In this document: piece after piece, positions 32,436 to 40,464 of the stretch | Position numbering within the stretch: the first letter of the stretch is position 1 | Layout: every line of letters starts with the position of its first letter | Assembly: GCF_025869345.1 (NCBI RefSeq) | Contig: NZ_JAOZVW010000070.1 | Location: 1-42,051 of the forward strand | DNA from: Sphingopyxis sp. | GTDB lineage: Bacteria; Pseudomonadota; Alphaproteobacteria; Sphingomonadales; Sphingomonadaceae | Length of the DNA stretch: 42,051 nucleotides | Direction: 5' to 3' | Position numbers and translations under genes: made by a program | The notes under the pieces: model-generated | What the model saw: only the letters and a program-made list of their open reading frames with translations | The model's database searches: none | Told to the model about the DNA's origin: nothing

Positions 32436-33181
32436 AGCGAGCTGCCGCCGTCGATGCGGAACTCGGCGCCGGTTGCGAAGGCCGACTCGTCCGAGGCGAG
32501 ATAGAGGACGATCGCCGAAATCTCCTCGGGCTTGCCCAATCGTCCGATGGGATGCGTCGCGACCCAGCTGTCGTAAAGCGCCTGGCCGTCCTCGACCTGC
32601 GCCATCACCTTGTCGAGGATCGGGGTATGGATCGCGCCGGGATGCACCGAGTTGCAGCGGATGCCATAGCCCTGGCGCGCATAATGGAGCGCGATCGACT
32701 TGGTGAGATGGGTGACCGCCGCCTTGGCGGCGTTGTAGGCGGCGAGATCGGCCTGCGCGCGCACGCCGCACATCGACGACATGTTGATCACCGACCCGCC
32801 ACGATCCTTCATCTTCGGGATCACATGCTTGCAGCCGAGGAAGACGCCGTCGACATCGACCGAAAATTCGTGGCGAAAGGCGTCGAGCGTCAGCGCCTCG
32901 ATTGACCCGTGCGTGGTGATCCCGGCATTGTTGACGAGGATGTCGATGCGGTCGCAGGTGTCGAAAGCAGCGATCCATTCCGCCTCGCGCGACACGTCGA
33001 GCCGGACGAAGCGCTGGCCGAGGCCGGCGGCGAGCGCTTCGCCCGCCGCGGCATCGATGTCGGCGATCACCACCTCCGCGCCCTCGGCGACGAAGCGGCG
33101 GACGATGTCGAGCCCCAGCCCCGACGCGCCGCCGGTGACGAACGCCCGCTTGCCCGCGATGCGGCCCTGTTGCCCGGTCAT
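32432..33181 (-). CDS. Short-chain dehydrogenase/reductase (classical, hydroxysteroid-dehydrogenase-like)
   Basis: 249-residue classical SDR. Cofactor loop VTGGASGLGLDIVRRF, strand-two VIADID (Asp, NAD-type), NNAG (LVNNAGITT), catalytic Ser (NMSSMCG) and Tyr-x3-Lys (AAYNAAKAA) are all intact, and the end reads RIDGGSSL. The pattern resembles 3-alpha/20-beta and 17-beta hydroxysteroid dehydrogenases and cyclohexanol dehydrogenases, but substrate calls within SDRs are unreliable. It is the first gene of a coupled SDR pair and is divergent from the GMC oxidoreductase gene across a 140-base promoter region. Confidence 0.9.
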   Translation of the reverse strand: MTGQQGRIAGKRAFVTGGASGLGLDIVRRFVAEGAEVVIADIDAAAGEALAAGLGQRFVRLDVSREAEWIAAFDTCDRIDILVNNAGITTHGSIEALTLDAFRHEFSVDVDGVFLGCKHVIPKMKDRGGSVINMSSMCGVRAQADLAAYNAAKAAVTHLTKSIALHYARQGYGIRCNSVHPGAIHTPILDKVMAQVEDGQALYDSWVATHPIGRLGKPEEISAIVLYLASDESAFATGAEFRIDGGSSL

Positions 33182-33233
33182 CCCATTCTCCCTCGCCGCA
33201 TTTTCCCATGCTCTGCCTTCGGATTATCACGGC

Positions 33234-33250
33234 GCCCGCGACCCGCGGGC
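33234..33250. promoter_or_regulatory. GC-rich inverted repeat in divergent promoter
   Basis: GCCCGCG and CGCGGGC form a perfect seven-base inverted repeat with a three-base centre in the 140-base gap between the divergent SDR and GMC genes. It may be an operator for a dimeric regulator. In such GC-rich DNA a chance origin is possible. Confidence 0.3.
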
Positions 33251-33321
33251 CTATTGATTGCGCTAGGTGCCGCCCCGCCGCCGCGCTGCCAGTCTGGACC
33301 AGATATCCGGGGAGGCGCGGC

Positions 33322-34953
33322 ATGACGGAAAGCTGGGACTATATCGTCGTCGGCGCGGGGTCGGCCGGCTGCGTCGTCGCCGAACGGCTGAGCGCCGATC
33401 CGCGGGTCCGCGTCCTGCTGCTCGAAGCGGGCGGCGCCAACGACAGCCGCTGGGTCGCGATTCCGAAGGGGGTGGCAAAGCTCGTCACCAACCCCGACCA
33501 TATCTGGGCCTATGGCGTGACGCAGCCGCGCAGCCCCGGCGCGGCGGCGGGCGAGGTCTGGATTCGCGGCAAGGGACTGGGCGGATCGTCGGCGATCAAC
33601 GGCATGATCTGGAGCCGCGGCGAACCCGCCGATTATGACGAATGGGAAAAGCGCGGCGGCACCGGCTGGAATGGCGAGACGATGACCGAGGCGTTTCGCC
33701 GTCTCGAGGATCATGGGCTCGGCGCCAGCGCGATGCGCGGTGCGGGCGGCCCCGTGGGCGTGGCGCCGAAAATCCACAGCTATCCGCTCGCCGAGACGAT
33801 GGTGGAGGCGGGGGCCGAGATGGGGCTGATGCCGGTCGACGACCTCAACGCCGCGACATCGGACCGCGTCGGCTTTTATGCGCATAATGTCCGCCGCGGA
33901 CGGCGCGAAAGCGCGGCGGCGACCTTTCTCGCCCGCGCGCGCAGGCGGGCCAACCTGCGCATCGTCACCCGCGCGCTGGCCGAGCGGCTGATCGTCGCGG
34001 ACGGGCGCGTCACCGGCGTCGAGGCGGTGGTCGCGGGGCGGGCCGAACGCTTCGATTGCGCCGGCGAGGTGATCGTCTCGGGCGGCACGCTGGAAAGCCC
34101 CCTGCTGCTTCAGCGCTCGGGCATCGGTCCCGCCGATGCGCTGCGCGCCGCCGGGGTCGATCCGCTGGTCGACGCGCCCGACGTCGGCGGCCGGATGCGC
34201 GAGCATCTGGGGTTCAGCATGCCGCACCGCCTGTCGCGCGACGTCGGCAGCAGCCGCAGCTTTTATGGCCTCGGCCTCGCCCGCGCGATGGCGCGCTATT
34301 GGCTGACGCGCGGCGGGATCATGGCGACCGGGCCGTTCGAGGTCGGCGCCTTTCTCAATCTGACGAGCGCGGACCGCCGGCCCGACCTGCAGCTCTATCT
34401 CGGCGGCTACAGCTTCGCGCTCGGCGACGACAAGCATCCGGTGCCGCTGACCAGTATCGACCGCAAGCCGGGGATGACCATCTATGGCCAGCTCCTTCGC
34501 CTGACGAGCGAAGGGCGCCTGGCGATCAGCGGCCCCGGCAGCGATGCCGCGCCGGCGATCGAGCCCAATTGGCTGTCGACACCCGAGGACGAACGCACCG
34601 CGATCGCCGCGGTCCGGGCGATGCGGCGCTATATGGCGCAGCCCGCGCTCGCGGCCTTCGTCGAGCGCGAACTGCTGCCCGGCGCGGCGGTGCAAAGCGA
34701 CGCCGATATCCTCGACGCCTTCCGCCGCCTCGCCACCTCGGGCCTTCATGGTGTGGGAACCTGCCGCATGGGCAGCGACAATCGCGCGGTCACCGATGCG
34801 CGGCTGCGCGTCAACGGCGTCGGCGGGCTGCGGGTCGTCGACTGTTCGGTGATGCCGTCGCCGGTCACCGGCAACACCAACGCGCCGGCGATGGCGCTGG
34901 CGCTCCGCGCGGCCGAATTGATCCGCGAGGATCGGCGGACGATGCGCGCCTAG
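33322..34953 (+). CDS. GMC family FAD-dependent oxidoreductase (choline/alcohol dehydrogenase-like)
   Basis: 543 residues from ATG 33322, preceded by GGGGAGG; sequence further upstream in frame is not family-like. The FAD dinucleotide fold is VVGAGSAGCVVAERL. The GMC signatures RGKGLGGSSAINGMIW and SGGTLESPLLLQRSGIGP are both present. Catalytic residues are H476 (SGLHGVGTCRMG) and the Asn of GNTNAPAMALA (about N520). Members oxidise primary or secondary alcohols, some of them PEG- or terpenoid-derived, using O2 or a membrane electron carrier. No signal peptide. The stop codon is interlocked with that of the convergent ThuA-like gene. Confidence 0.92.
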   Translation: MTESWDYIVVGAGSAGCVVAERLSADPRVRVLLLEAGGANDSRWVAIPKGVAKLVTNPDHIWAYGVTQPRSPGAAAGEVWIRGKGLGGSSAINGMIWSRGEPADYDEWEKRGGTGWNGETMTEAFRRLEDHGLGASAMRGAGGPVGVAPKIHSYPLAETMVEAGAEMGLMPVDDLNAATSDRVGFYAHNVRRGRRESAAATFLARARRRANLRIVTRALAERLIVADGRVTGVEAVVAGRAERFDCAGEVIVSGGTLESPLLLQRSGIGPADALRAAGVDPLVDAPDVGGRMREHLGFSMPHRLSRDVGSSRSFYGLGLARAMARYWLTRGGIMATGPFEVGAFLNLTSADRRPDLQLYLGGYSFALGDDKHPVPLTSIDRKPGMTIYGQLLRLTSEGRLAISGPGSDAAPAIEPNWLSTPEDERTAIAAVRAMRRYMAQPALAAFVERELLPGAAVQSDADILDAFRRLATSGLHGVGTCRMGSDNRAVTDARLRVNGVGGLRVVDCSVMPSPVTGNTNAPAMALALRAAELIREDRRTMRA

Positions 34954-35711
34954 ACCCGCTCGCGCTCCTTGAGCCAGCCGATCCCGCGGCGCAGCAGTTC
35001 GTGGAAGACCGGCAGATCCCAGGCGCAGCGGTCGATCGTCGGCCACCAGTCCATCATCGGCTGCAGGTCGTAATGCCCCCGGCAATGGCCGAGGGTCAGA
35101 TAGAGGACGGCGCCCGCGCCGTGCCGCTTGATGTAGAAGACCGGGTAAGTCCCCGGCGCGTCCTCGGCCTCGACGAAGCCGGTGCCGGGGCCGGTGCATA
35201 GGGTGTCGAGCAGGACGTGCAGATGCCCATGGGTTTCGAGGTGATAGAGTTCGTCGGTCGTCTCGAACGGCTCGATGCCGCGGGTCAGCGGATGGTCGGG
35301 GTCGGCGACGCGGACGGTATAGGGCTCGATCGCCGGGTGGCTGATGAACTGCGAGCCGAGTAGATCCATCATCAGCGGCGCCCAGCGCGGCGCCTCCCAC
35401 AAGCCGCTGTCGAGCAGGCGCAGGATCGAATTGGTGCCGTGCAGCGCATACCAGCGGCCGCCGCGATCCAGCCAGCGTTTCAGCGCTTCCTGCGCGGGCA
35501 GCGACGGCGTGACGTCGCAGGTATAGGTGATCAGAATGTCGGCGGCCTCGATCGCCTCGATCGCTTCGTAATTTTCGAAGACGCGGGTGCGGATGCGCGG
35601 GTCCTCGGCGAGCAGCTTCAGCAGCTCCAGCCGCGCATAATCCATGTCGTGCCAGACGCCGCCGCAGATCAGCACGCAATCGATGCGGGGCGGATGCTCG
35701 CTGTCGCTCAT
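34950..35711 (-). CDS. ThuA-like (GATase1-fold) protein, second copy
   Basis: 253 residues from ATG 35711 with an AGGAGGA site upstream. ThuA-like features are LICGGVWHDMDYARLELL, the RWYALHGTNSILR turn, DPDHPLTRGI with TTDELYHLE, and the C-terminal LTLGHCRGHYD. The DELY box and the DP-GHP/DHP pattern are shared with the product of 20123-20899, yet the two are distant. The role is unknown; hydrolase or isomerase activity on sugar-like or quinoid compounds is possible for the family but unproven. Its end shares the palindromic CTAG with the convergent GMC gene, leaving no room for a separate terminator. It is divergent from the SDR gene at 35836. Confidence 0.82.
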   Translation of the reverse strand: MSDSEHPPRIDCVLICGGVWHDMDYARLELLKLLAEDPRIRTRVFENYEAIEAIEAADILITYTCDVTPSLPAQEALKRWLDRGGRWYALHGTNSILRLLDSGLWEAPRWAPLMMDLLGSQFISHPAIEPYTVRVADPDHPLTRGIEPFETTDELYHLETHGHLHVLLDTLCTGPGTGFVEAEDAPGTYPVFYIKRHGAGAVLYLTLGHCRGHYDLQPMMDWWPTIDRCAWDLPVFHELLRRGIGWLKERERV

Positions 35712-35835
35712 CGGCTCTTTCTCCTCCTGTCCCGCCGGCATCATGCGGGCACGCCACGCCCGCGTCACCTTATTCTATTGATAGGTTTCGGCCGGGCGCG
35801 AAACTGGCAAAGAGGGCAGCGAGAGGAGAGGCGCG

Positions 35836-36618
35836 ATGCGGCAGAGGCTCGACGGCAAGGTCGCTCTGGTCACCGGCGGGACGAGCGGGATCGGCGCCGC
35901 GACGGTCGCGCGTCTGGCGCGCGAGGGCGCGGCGGTGGTCTTCACCGGCTCCAATGCCGAAGCGGCCGCCGCCGTCGAGGCTGACACGGGTGCGGTCTTT
36001 CGCGCCCATCGCGTCGAGGATGCCGCCGCCTGGGAGGCCCTGATGGCGGAGGTCGAGGCCGAATATGGCAGGCTCGACATCGCCTTCGCCAATGCCGGGA
36101 CCGAGGCGGGCGATGCCAGCGTCGAGGCGATCGGCCTCGATGCCTGGAACCATATCGTCGCGGTGAACCAGACCGGCGCGATGCTGACCGTCCAGCACGC
36201 GATTCGCGCGATGGCGAAGAATCCGCACGGACCCGCCGGTTCGATCATCGTCAATTCGTCGATGAACGCGCATCGCGCGATGGGCAATTATGCGGCCTAT
36301 TCGGTGACCAAGGCGGCGGCGGTCGCGCTCGTCAAGTCGGCGGCGATCCATTGCGCGGGAAAGGGCTATGCGATCCGCGTCAACGCGATCCTGCCCGGCG
36401 TCGTCGAAACCGACATGATCCGCGGCGTCATCGACCGTTCGCCCGATCCCGCCGCCGCGCGCGCGGCGTTCGAGGGAATGGCGCCGATGAAGCGGATGGC
36501 GCAGCTGGACGAAGTGAGCGCGCTCGTCGCGTTCCTCGCCTCCGACGAGGCCGCCTTCATCTCGGGCAGCGACTATGTCATCGACGGCGCGACCACCGCC
36601 GGCATGATGGGGGTATAG
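35836..36618 (+). CDS. Short-chain dehydrogenase/reductase (classical)
   Basis: 260-residue classical SDR with an intact loop (VTGGTSGIGAATVARLAREG), NAG (FANAGTEAG), catalytic Ser (IVNSSMNA) and Tyr-x3-Lys (AAYSVTKAA), and the PGVVETDM segment after the active site. Strand two ends FTGSN rather than with Asp, which favours NADP. A GAGAGGAG site precedes the ATG. It is monocistronic: a 117-base gap with regulatory repeats separates it from the TonB receptor gene downstream. Probably a dehydrogenase of the catabolic set, the last before the uptake/signalling module. Confidence 0.9.
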   Translation: MRQRLDGKVALVTGGTSGIGAATVARLAREGAAVVFTGSNAEAAAAVEADTGAVFRAHRVEDAAAWEALMAEVEAEYGRLDIAFANAGTEAGDASVEAIGLDAWNHIVAVNQTGAMLTVQHAIRAMAKNPHGPAGSIIVNSSMNAHRAMGNYAAYSVTKAAAVALVKSAAIHCAGKGYAIRVNAILPGVVETDMIRGVIDRSPDPAAARAAFEGMAPMKRMAQLDEVSALVAFLASDEAAFISGSDYVIDGATTAGMMGV

Positions 36619-36631
36619 GCGGGCCGGCCAA

Positions 36632-36672
36632 GCTGACAGCAGGCTGACATCGGCCGCGGCGCAATTGTCAGC
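36632..36672. promoter_or_regulatory. Direct-repeat boxes, candidate response-regulator operator before TonB receptor
   Basis: GCTGACA occurs at 36632-36638 and again at 36643-36649, exactly 11 bases apart, and its complement TGTCAGC occurs at 36666-36672. Tandem heptamers one helical turn apart are the usual binding pattern of OmpR/PhoB-type response regulators. The same box pair in the other orientation lies before the PepSY/response-regulator operon (40111-40128), so the regulator encoded there probably binds here and controls the receptor gene that starts at 36736. Confidence 0.6.
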
Positions 36673-36735
36673 GCGCCGGGCGGATAGGGAGCTTCCAAAG
36701 GGGGGATCTTCCGCCCGCCGAAGGGGCTCGCATTC

Positions 36736-38766
36736 GTGACATATGGCGTTCGCATCGCATTGCTGTTGTCGCTCGGTGCGGCGGCGCCGCCGCTGCCCGT
36801 GGCTGCGCAGGACGGCGCCAGCGCCGGGATCCCGTCCTATGACAGGCATTTCTTCGACCGGACGCAGCCGTCCAACGCCTATGAAATGGTGGCGCTGCTG
36901 CCGGGCTTCACCCTCGTCGAAGGCGACGGCGACGTGCGCGGCTATTCGGGCGCGGCGGGTAATGTCCTGATCGACGGCCAGCGCCCGGCGGGAAAGACCG
37001 ATTCGCTGGGCGCGATCCTGAAACGCATTCCCGCCGCGCGCGTCGAGCGGATCGAGCTGATCCGCGCCGGATCGGCCAGCTATGACATGCAGGGCTATGC
37101 GCTGCTCGCCAATATCGTTCTGGCGAAAGCCGGCACGGTCAGCGGCCGGGTGGAGGCCGAGCAGGCACTCTATCGCCACGGGCGCCGCGCGCCGCGCGTT
37201 TCGGCGCAGGCGACGTTCGATGGGCAGCGCCGGGTGATCGACCTGTTCGGCACCGTCTATCGCGAGATCGACGACGAGCATGGCTTCGGCGTCCGCAACC
37301 GCTTCGCGCGCGATGGCACGCCGCTGCGCTTGGTCGATTACGCGCAGCCTGAGGGCGCCGACATCGCGCAGGCGACGCTCGCCTATCGCCAGCCGCTGTT
37401 CGGGGGGACGCTTCATCTGAATGGCCTCGTCCAGGACAAAAGGAAATTCGCCGACATCGCCTATGCCATCACCTTCCCCGCGCCCGATGCGATCACCGGC
37501 AGCGAGCGCGAACATGCGCGCACCTGGGAAGGGGGGCTGCGCTACGAACGCGCGCTCGGTGCGGCGAACGATCTCGAACTCGTGGGAAGCTATCGATCGG
37601 TGGCGACGGTCGGCATCGACCGCGAGGCGACCGCGACGGACAGCAGCGTCTCGGACGAACGCGCGAACGCCAGCGAGGCGATTCTGCGCGCCGCGCTTCG
37701 CCATCATCGTGGCGCCTGGGCGATCGAAATCGGTGCCGAAGGTGCGATCAACATTCTGGGCAGCCGCAATGCGCTGGTCGAGGACGGCGAGCCCGTCCTG
37801 CTGCCGCAGGCCAATGTCCGCGTCGCCGAGCATCGCGCCGAAGTCTTCGCGACCGCCAGCCGGCCGCTGGGCGCGCGGACCACCGCGGAATTCGGCCTGC
37901 GCTATGAAATGTCGCGCCTGTCGCAGACGGGCGACATCGACCTCGTCAAATCGCTTGCTTTCTGGAAGCCGCGCGCACGGCTCATCTGGACGCCGACGCC
38001 GAACCAGACGTTGCGGCTGCTGGCCGAACGCGAGGTCGGCCAGCTCGATTTCGGCGATTTCGTCGGCGCCGCTTCGCTGACCAGCGGCACGATCAGTGCC
38101 GGCAATGCCGATCTGGAGCCCGACAGCCTCTGGCGCATAGAGGCGACGTATGAGCGTCGTTTCGGCGCCGGGTCTTTCACGATCGCCGCGCGCCGCGAAT
38201 GGATATCCGATCTGGTCGATCAGCTTCCGGTCGTCGTCGATGGGACCGTCTACGACGCGGTCGGCAATATCGGTGCGGCCCGGCGCGATATCGTCGAGGC
38301 GTCGCTCAAATGGCCGCTCGACGGGATCGGAGCCAAGGGTGTCGTCGTCACGGCCGACCTTGCCGCGCGGCGCGGGCGGGCGACCGATCCCTCGACCGGC
38401 GCGCGGCGCCATATTTCGGGCGATCTTCCGGTCGAGGCGAAGATCGCGGTGACCCACGACATTCCCGCGTGGAAGCTGCGCTGGGGCGGCAGCTATGCCT
38501 TTGCGCGCACCGAAACCGCGTTCAAGGTCGAGGAGGTCGAGGCCGACCGTCTGGCCGGGCGGCTCGACCTGTTCGTCGAATATCGTCCCGATGCGCGCTG
38601 GACCTTGCGCCTGTTCGGCAAGAATCTGACCGACAGCCCCGCAACGCGGACGCGCGACATTTATGCCGGCGTCCGCGGCGACAGCGCGCTGCGCTATCGC
38701 GAATTGCGGGTGCTGCGCAGCGGACGCTATGTCGGGCTGACCGTCCAGCGCAGCTTCGGCGGGTGA
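36736..38766 (+). CDS. TonB-dependent receptor-like outer-membrane beta-barrel protein
   Basis: 676 residues from GTG 36736, with a signal peptide (IALLLSLGAAAPPLPVAAQ). A compact plug region follows: GAAGNVLIDGQRPAGKTDSL, then VERIELIRAGSASYDMQGYA and LLANIVLAK. The rest is an amphipathic barrel whose late part reads LRLFGKNLTDSPATRTRD, as in TonB receptors. No clear TonB box precedes the plug, and the chain ends RSFGG rather than with a terminal Phe, so it is a divergent member. It lies tail to tail with the acid phosphatase gene, two bases apart, and has the same box motif in its promoter as the PepSY/two-component operon. It probably imports a nutrient released by, or related to, the phosphatase. 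Confidence 0.88.
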   Translation: MTYGVRIALLLSLGAAAPPLPVAAQDGASAGIPSYDRHFFDRTQPSNAYEMVALLPGFTLVEGDGDVRGYSGAAGNVLIDGQRPAGKTDSLGAILKRIPAARVERIELIRAGSASYDMQGYALLANIVLAKAGTVSGRVEAEQALYRHGRRAPRVSAQATFDGQRRVIDLFGTVYREIDDEHGFGVRNRFARDGTPLRLVDYAQPEGADIAQATLAYRQPLFGGTLHLNGLVQDKRKFADIAYAITFPAPDAITGSEREHARTWEGGLRYERALGAANDLELVGSYRSVATVGIDREATATDSSVSDERANASEAILRAALRHHRGAWAIEIGAEGAINILGSRNALVEDGEPVLLPQANVRVAEHRAEVFATASRPLGARTTAEFGLRYEMSRLSQTGDIDLVKSLAFWKPRARLIWTPTPNQTLRLLAEREVGQLDFGDFVGAASLTSGTISAGNADLEPDSLWRIEATYERRFGAGSFTIAARREWISDLVDQLPVVVDGTVYDAVGNIGAARRDIVEASLKWPLDGIGAKGVVVTADLAARRGRATDPSTGARRHISGDLPVEAKIAVTHDIPAWKLRWGGSYAFARTETAFKVEEVEADRLAGRLDLFVEYRPDARWTLRLFGKNLTDSPATRTRDIYAGVRGDSALRYRELRVLRSGRYVGLTVQRSFGG

Positions 38767-38768
38767 AC

Positions 38769-39998
38769 CTACCCGCGCGGCGCGGCGAGCCGGGCGAAAT
38801 CACTCCAGGCGCACGCGGTCGCCTCGACCGAATTGCCGCACCCCGGAATGGGAAGATAGCGGCGGAACAGCGTATCGTCCGACCCCAGCGGTTCGAGGTT
38901 GCGGAGCTGGTCCATCGTCTGCGCGCGATAGAAGGCGCGGACATAGCGGTCGCCCTTCGCATTGCTGACCAGTTCAAACCCCAGTGCGCTGCCGGGCGGA
39001 ACCTCGTCGGCGGGATAGCTCGGCACCTGCCAGTGCAGGTCGAAGAAGCCGCCGAGGTCGGCGACGTTCGTGTCGTGCCCGGCGAGCAAGGTCAGCCGCG
39101 CCGGGCTCCGGTCGCCGAGCGCCGTGACGATTTCGCGCACGATCGGCGCCGCGGCGGCGGCGGCGATATAGCCGGGGCGATTCGAATAGCGGAATTTGAG
39201 CGGATGAAAGCGCAGCAACTGTTCGATCTCGGCGCGGCTCACGCGGCCCCAGCCGACCTCGGCCATCGGCTTGCCTTCCAGATATTCCAGCACCAGCGTC
39301 TGGCTCGCGGTCGATCCGACGTCGAGCGGGCCCTCGATCTCGGGGCGATCGTGCGGCTGCGCGACCAGCCGGCTCGGCTCTGCGATCAGCGGGCAGGCGG
39401 GCAGCGCGCAATTCAGCACTTTCGCGAGCAAGGTCAGTTCGCCGCGATGGCTTGCGGTTTCGGCGGTCAGCCCGCCCTCGGGCGCCTGGGCGAGCGCGGC
39501 ATCGAACGCCCGCTTGCCGTCGAACGAAGCGGGGCCGCCGTCGAGCCCATGAAAGATCGCGTCATCGTCCGGACCGGCGGGATGCGCGACATCCGTCGCG
39601 CAGCCGGGCATGAACCCCGCGGCCCAGCTCTGCGCGGTCGCGATCGTGCGCTCCTTATAGCTTGCCTTGAGGACGATCGTGCCCGCCGCCGGGCATCCCT
39701 CGGGAAACAGACCGCGACCGCCGAAATAGAGGCGGTCGCTTTCGCCGAGCAGCTTGACCCCCGCCGCGCCGTGCGGCGTCAGCAGGCCGAAATCGACCGG
39801 CCAGTCGGGCCATGTTTCGGCCGAATAGCCGGGCGGCACCACCGCCGCCTTGGTTGGCGGGCGAACGCCGTGGCGCATCAGCATCACGACCTTTTCGAGC
39901 TTTAGCGACCCCGGCGCGGCAGGCGATGCGTCGGCGCCGGGCGCGGACGCGGCGCATCCCGTCAGCAGCGCGGCGGACAAAAGCAGGCTATGCTTCAC
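38769..39998 (-). CDS. Histidine acid phosphatase lipoprotein (phytase/AppA-like)
   Basis: 409 residues starting at GTG 39998 after a GGGAGAGA site. The signal has a lipobox LLTGC, so C15 would be lipidated and the protein membrane-anchored, facing the periplasm or beyond. The catalytic RHGxRxP motif is R42-H43-G-V-R46-P (MRHGVRPP), and the proton donor is H308-D309 (AGHDTN). Several Cys in the mature part could form disulfides, as in AppA-type phytases. It would release phosphate from organic phosphates such as inositol phosphates or sugar phosphates. It is flanked by a TonB receptor gene (tail to tail) and the PepSY/two-component operon (divergent), suggesting nutrient capture under two-component control. 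Confidence 0.92.
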   Translation of the reverse strand: MKHSLLLSAALLTGCAASAPGADASPAAPGSLKLEKVVMLMRHGVRPPTKAAVVPPGYSAETWPDWPVDFGLLTPHGAAGVKLLGESDRLYFGGRGLFPEGCPAAGTIVLKASYKERTIATAQSWAAGFMPGCATDVAHPAGPDDDAIFHGLDGGPASFDGKRAFDAALAQAPEGGLTAETASHRGELTLLAKVLNCALPACPLIAEPSRLVAQPHDRPEIEGPLDVGSTASQTLVLEYLEGKPMAEVGWGRVSRAEIEQLLRFHPLKFRYSNRPGYIAAAAAAPIVREIVTALGDRSPARLTLLAGHDTNVADLGGFFDLHWQVPSYPADEVPPGSALGFELVSNAKGDRYVRAFYRAQTMDQLRNLEPLGSDDTLFRRYLPIPGCGNSVEATACAWSDFARLAAPRG

Positions 39999-40110
39999 GG
40001 GCTCTCTCCCTTATGGAATAAATTTATCGATCATGTATAAATCAGAAAAAATATTTCATCAATGCCCGGTATCGAGAAAATGAGACGCCGGACAATATGC
40101 CCGATGATGC

Positions 40111-40128
40111 TATCAGCTTGATGTCAGC
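40111..40128. promoter_or_regulatory. Direct-repeat boxes before the PepSY/two-component operon
   Basis: TATCAGC at 40111-40117 and TGTCAGC at 40122-40128, 11 bases apart, in the gap between the divergent phosphatase and PepSY genes. The 12-base word GATGTCAGCCTG around the second box is identical to the complement of the box region before the TonB receptor gene. Autoregulation by the encoded OmpR-type regulator is likely. The upstream part of the gap (about 40017-40085) is a strikingly AT-rich island that may hold the promoters. Confidence 0.6.
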
Positions 40129-40149
40129 CTGAGTGTGGCAAGGAAGGCC

Positions 40150-40464
40150 ATGAGGAAAATCTATCTGCTTGCGGCCGCGATGGTCGCTCTCGCCACCCCC
40201 GCCCTGACGCTTGCGAGCGACAAGGACGATGAAGCCGATCAGCGCGCCGCCAGCGCGGCGCTGGCGCGCGGGGAGATCCTGCCGATCGTGCGCGTCCTCG
40301 CGATCGCGACCGAACGCGTCCCCGGCGACGTGCTCAAGGTCAAGCTGGAGCGCGAATCCTTCGGGTTCAAATATGAGGTGAAAATCCTCACCCGAAGCGG
40401 CAGGGTGCGCGAGGTCGAAGTCGACGCCCGCACCGGCCGGATACTCAAGATCGAGGATGATTGA
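40150..40464 (+). CDS. Small exported PepSY-domain protein
   Basis: 104 residues from ATG 40150, chosen because AAGGAAGG lies just upstream; GTG 40135 is an in-frame alternative. A signal peptide (RKIYLLAAAMVALATPALTLA) directs it to the periplasm. The mature part carries a PepSY-type repeat near the C-terminus: ARGEILPIVRVLAIA, VKLERESFGFKYEVKILT, REVEVDARTGRILKIEDD. Such small PepSY proteins are often encoded with OmpR-type two-component systems that respond to metals or envelope signals, and may bind the sensor. The stop overlaps the regulator ATG (TGATG), so the three genes are translationally coupled. Confidence 0.86.
   Translation: MRKIYLLAAAMVALATPALTLASDKDDEADQRAASAALARGEILPIVRVLAIATERVPGDVLKVKLERESFGFKYEVKILTRSGRVREVEVDARTGRILKIEDD

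Noticed and set aside
35745..35763. GCGGGC-N7-GCCCGC inverted repeat between the second ThuA-like gene and the SDR
   Set aside because: Six-base GC-only arms are expected by chance in this composition; no other support.
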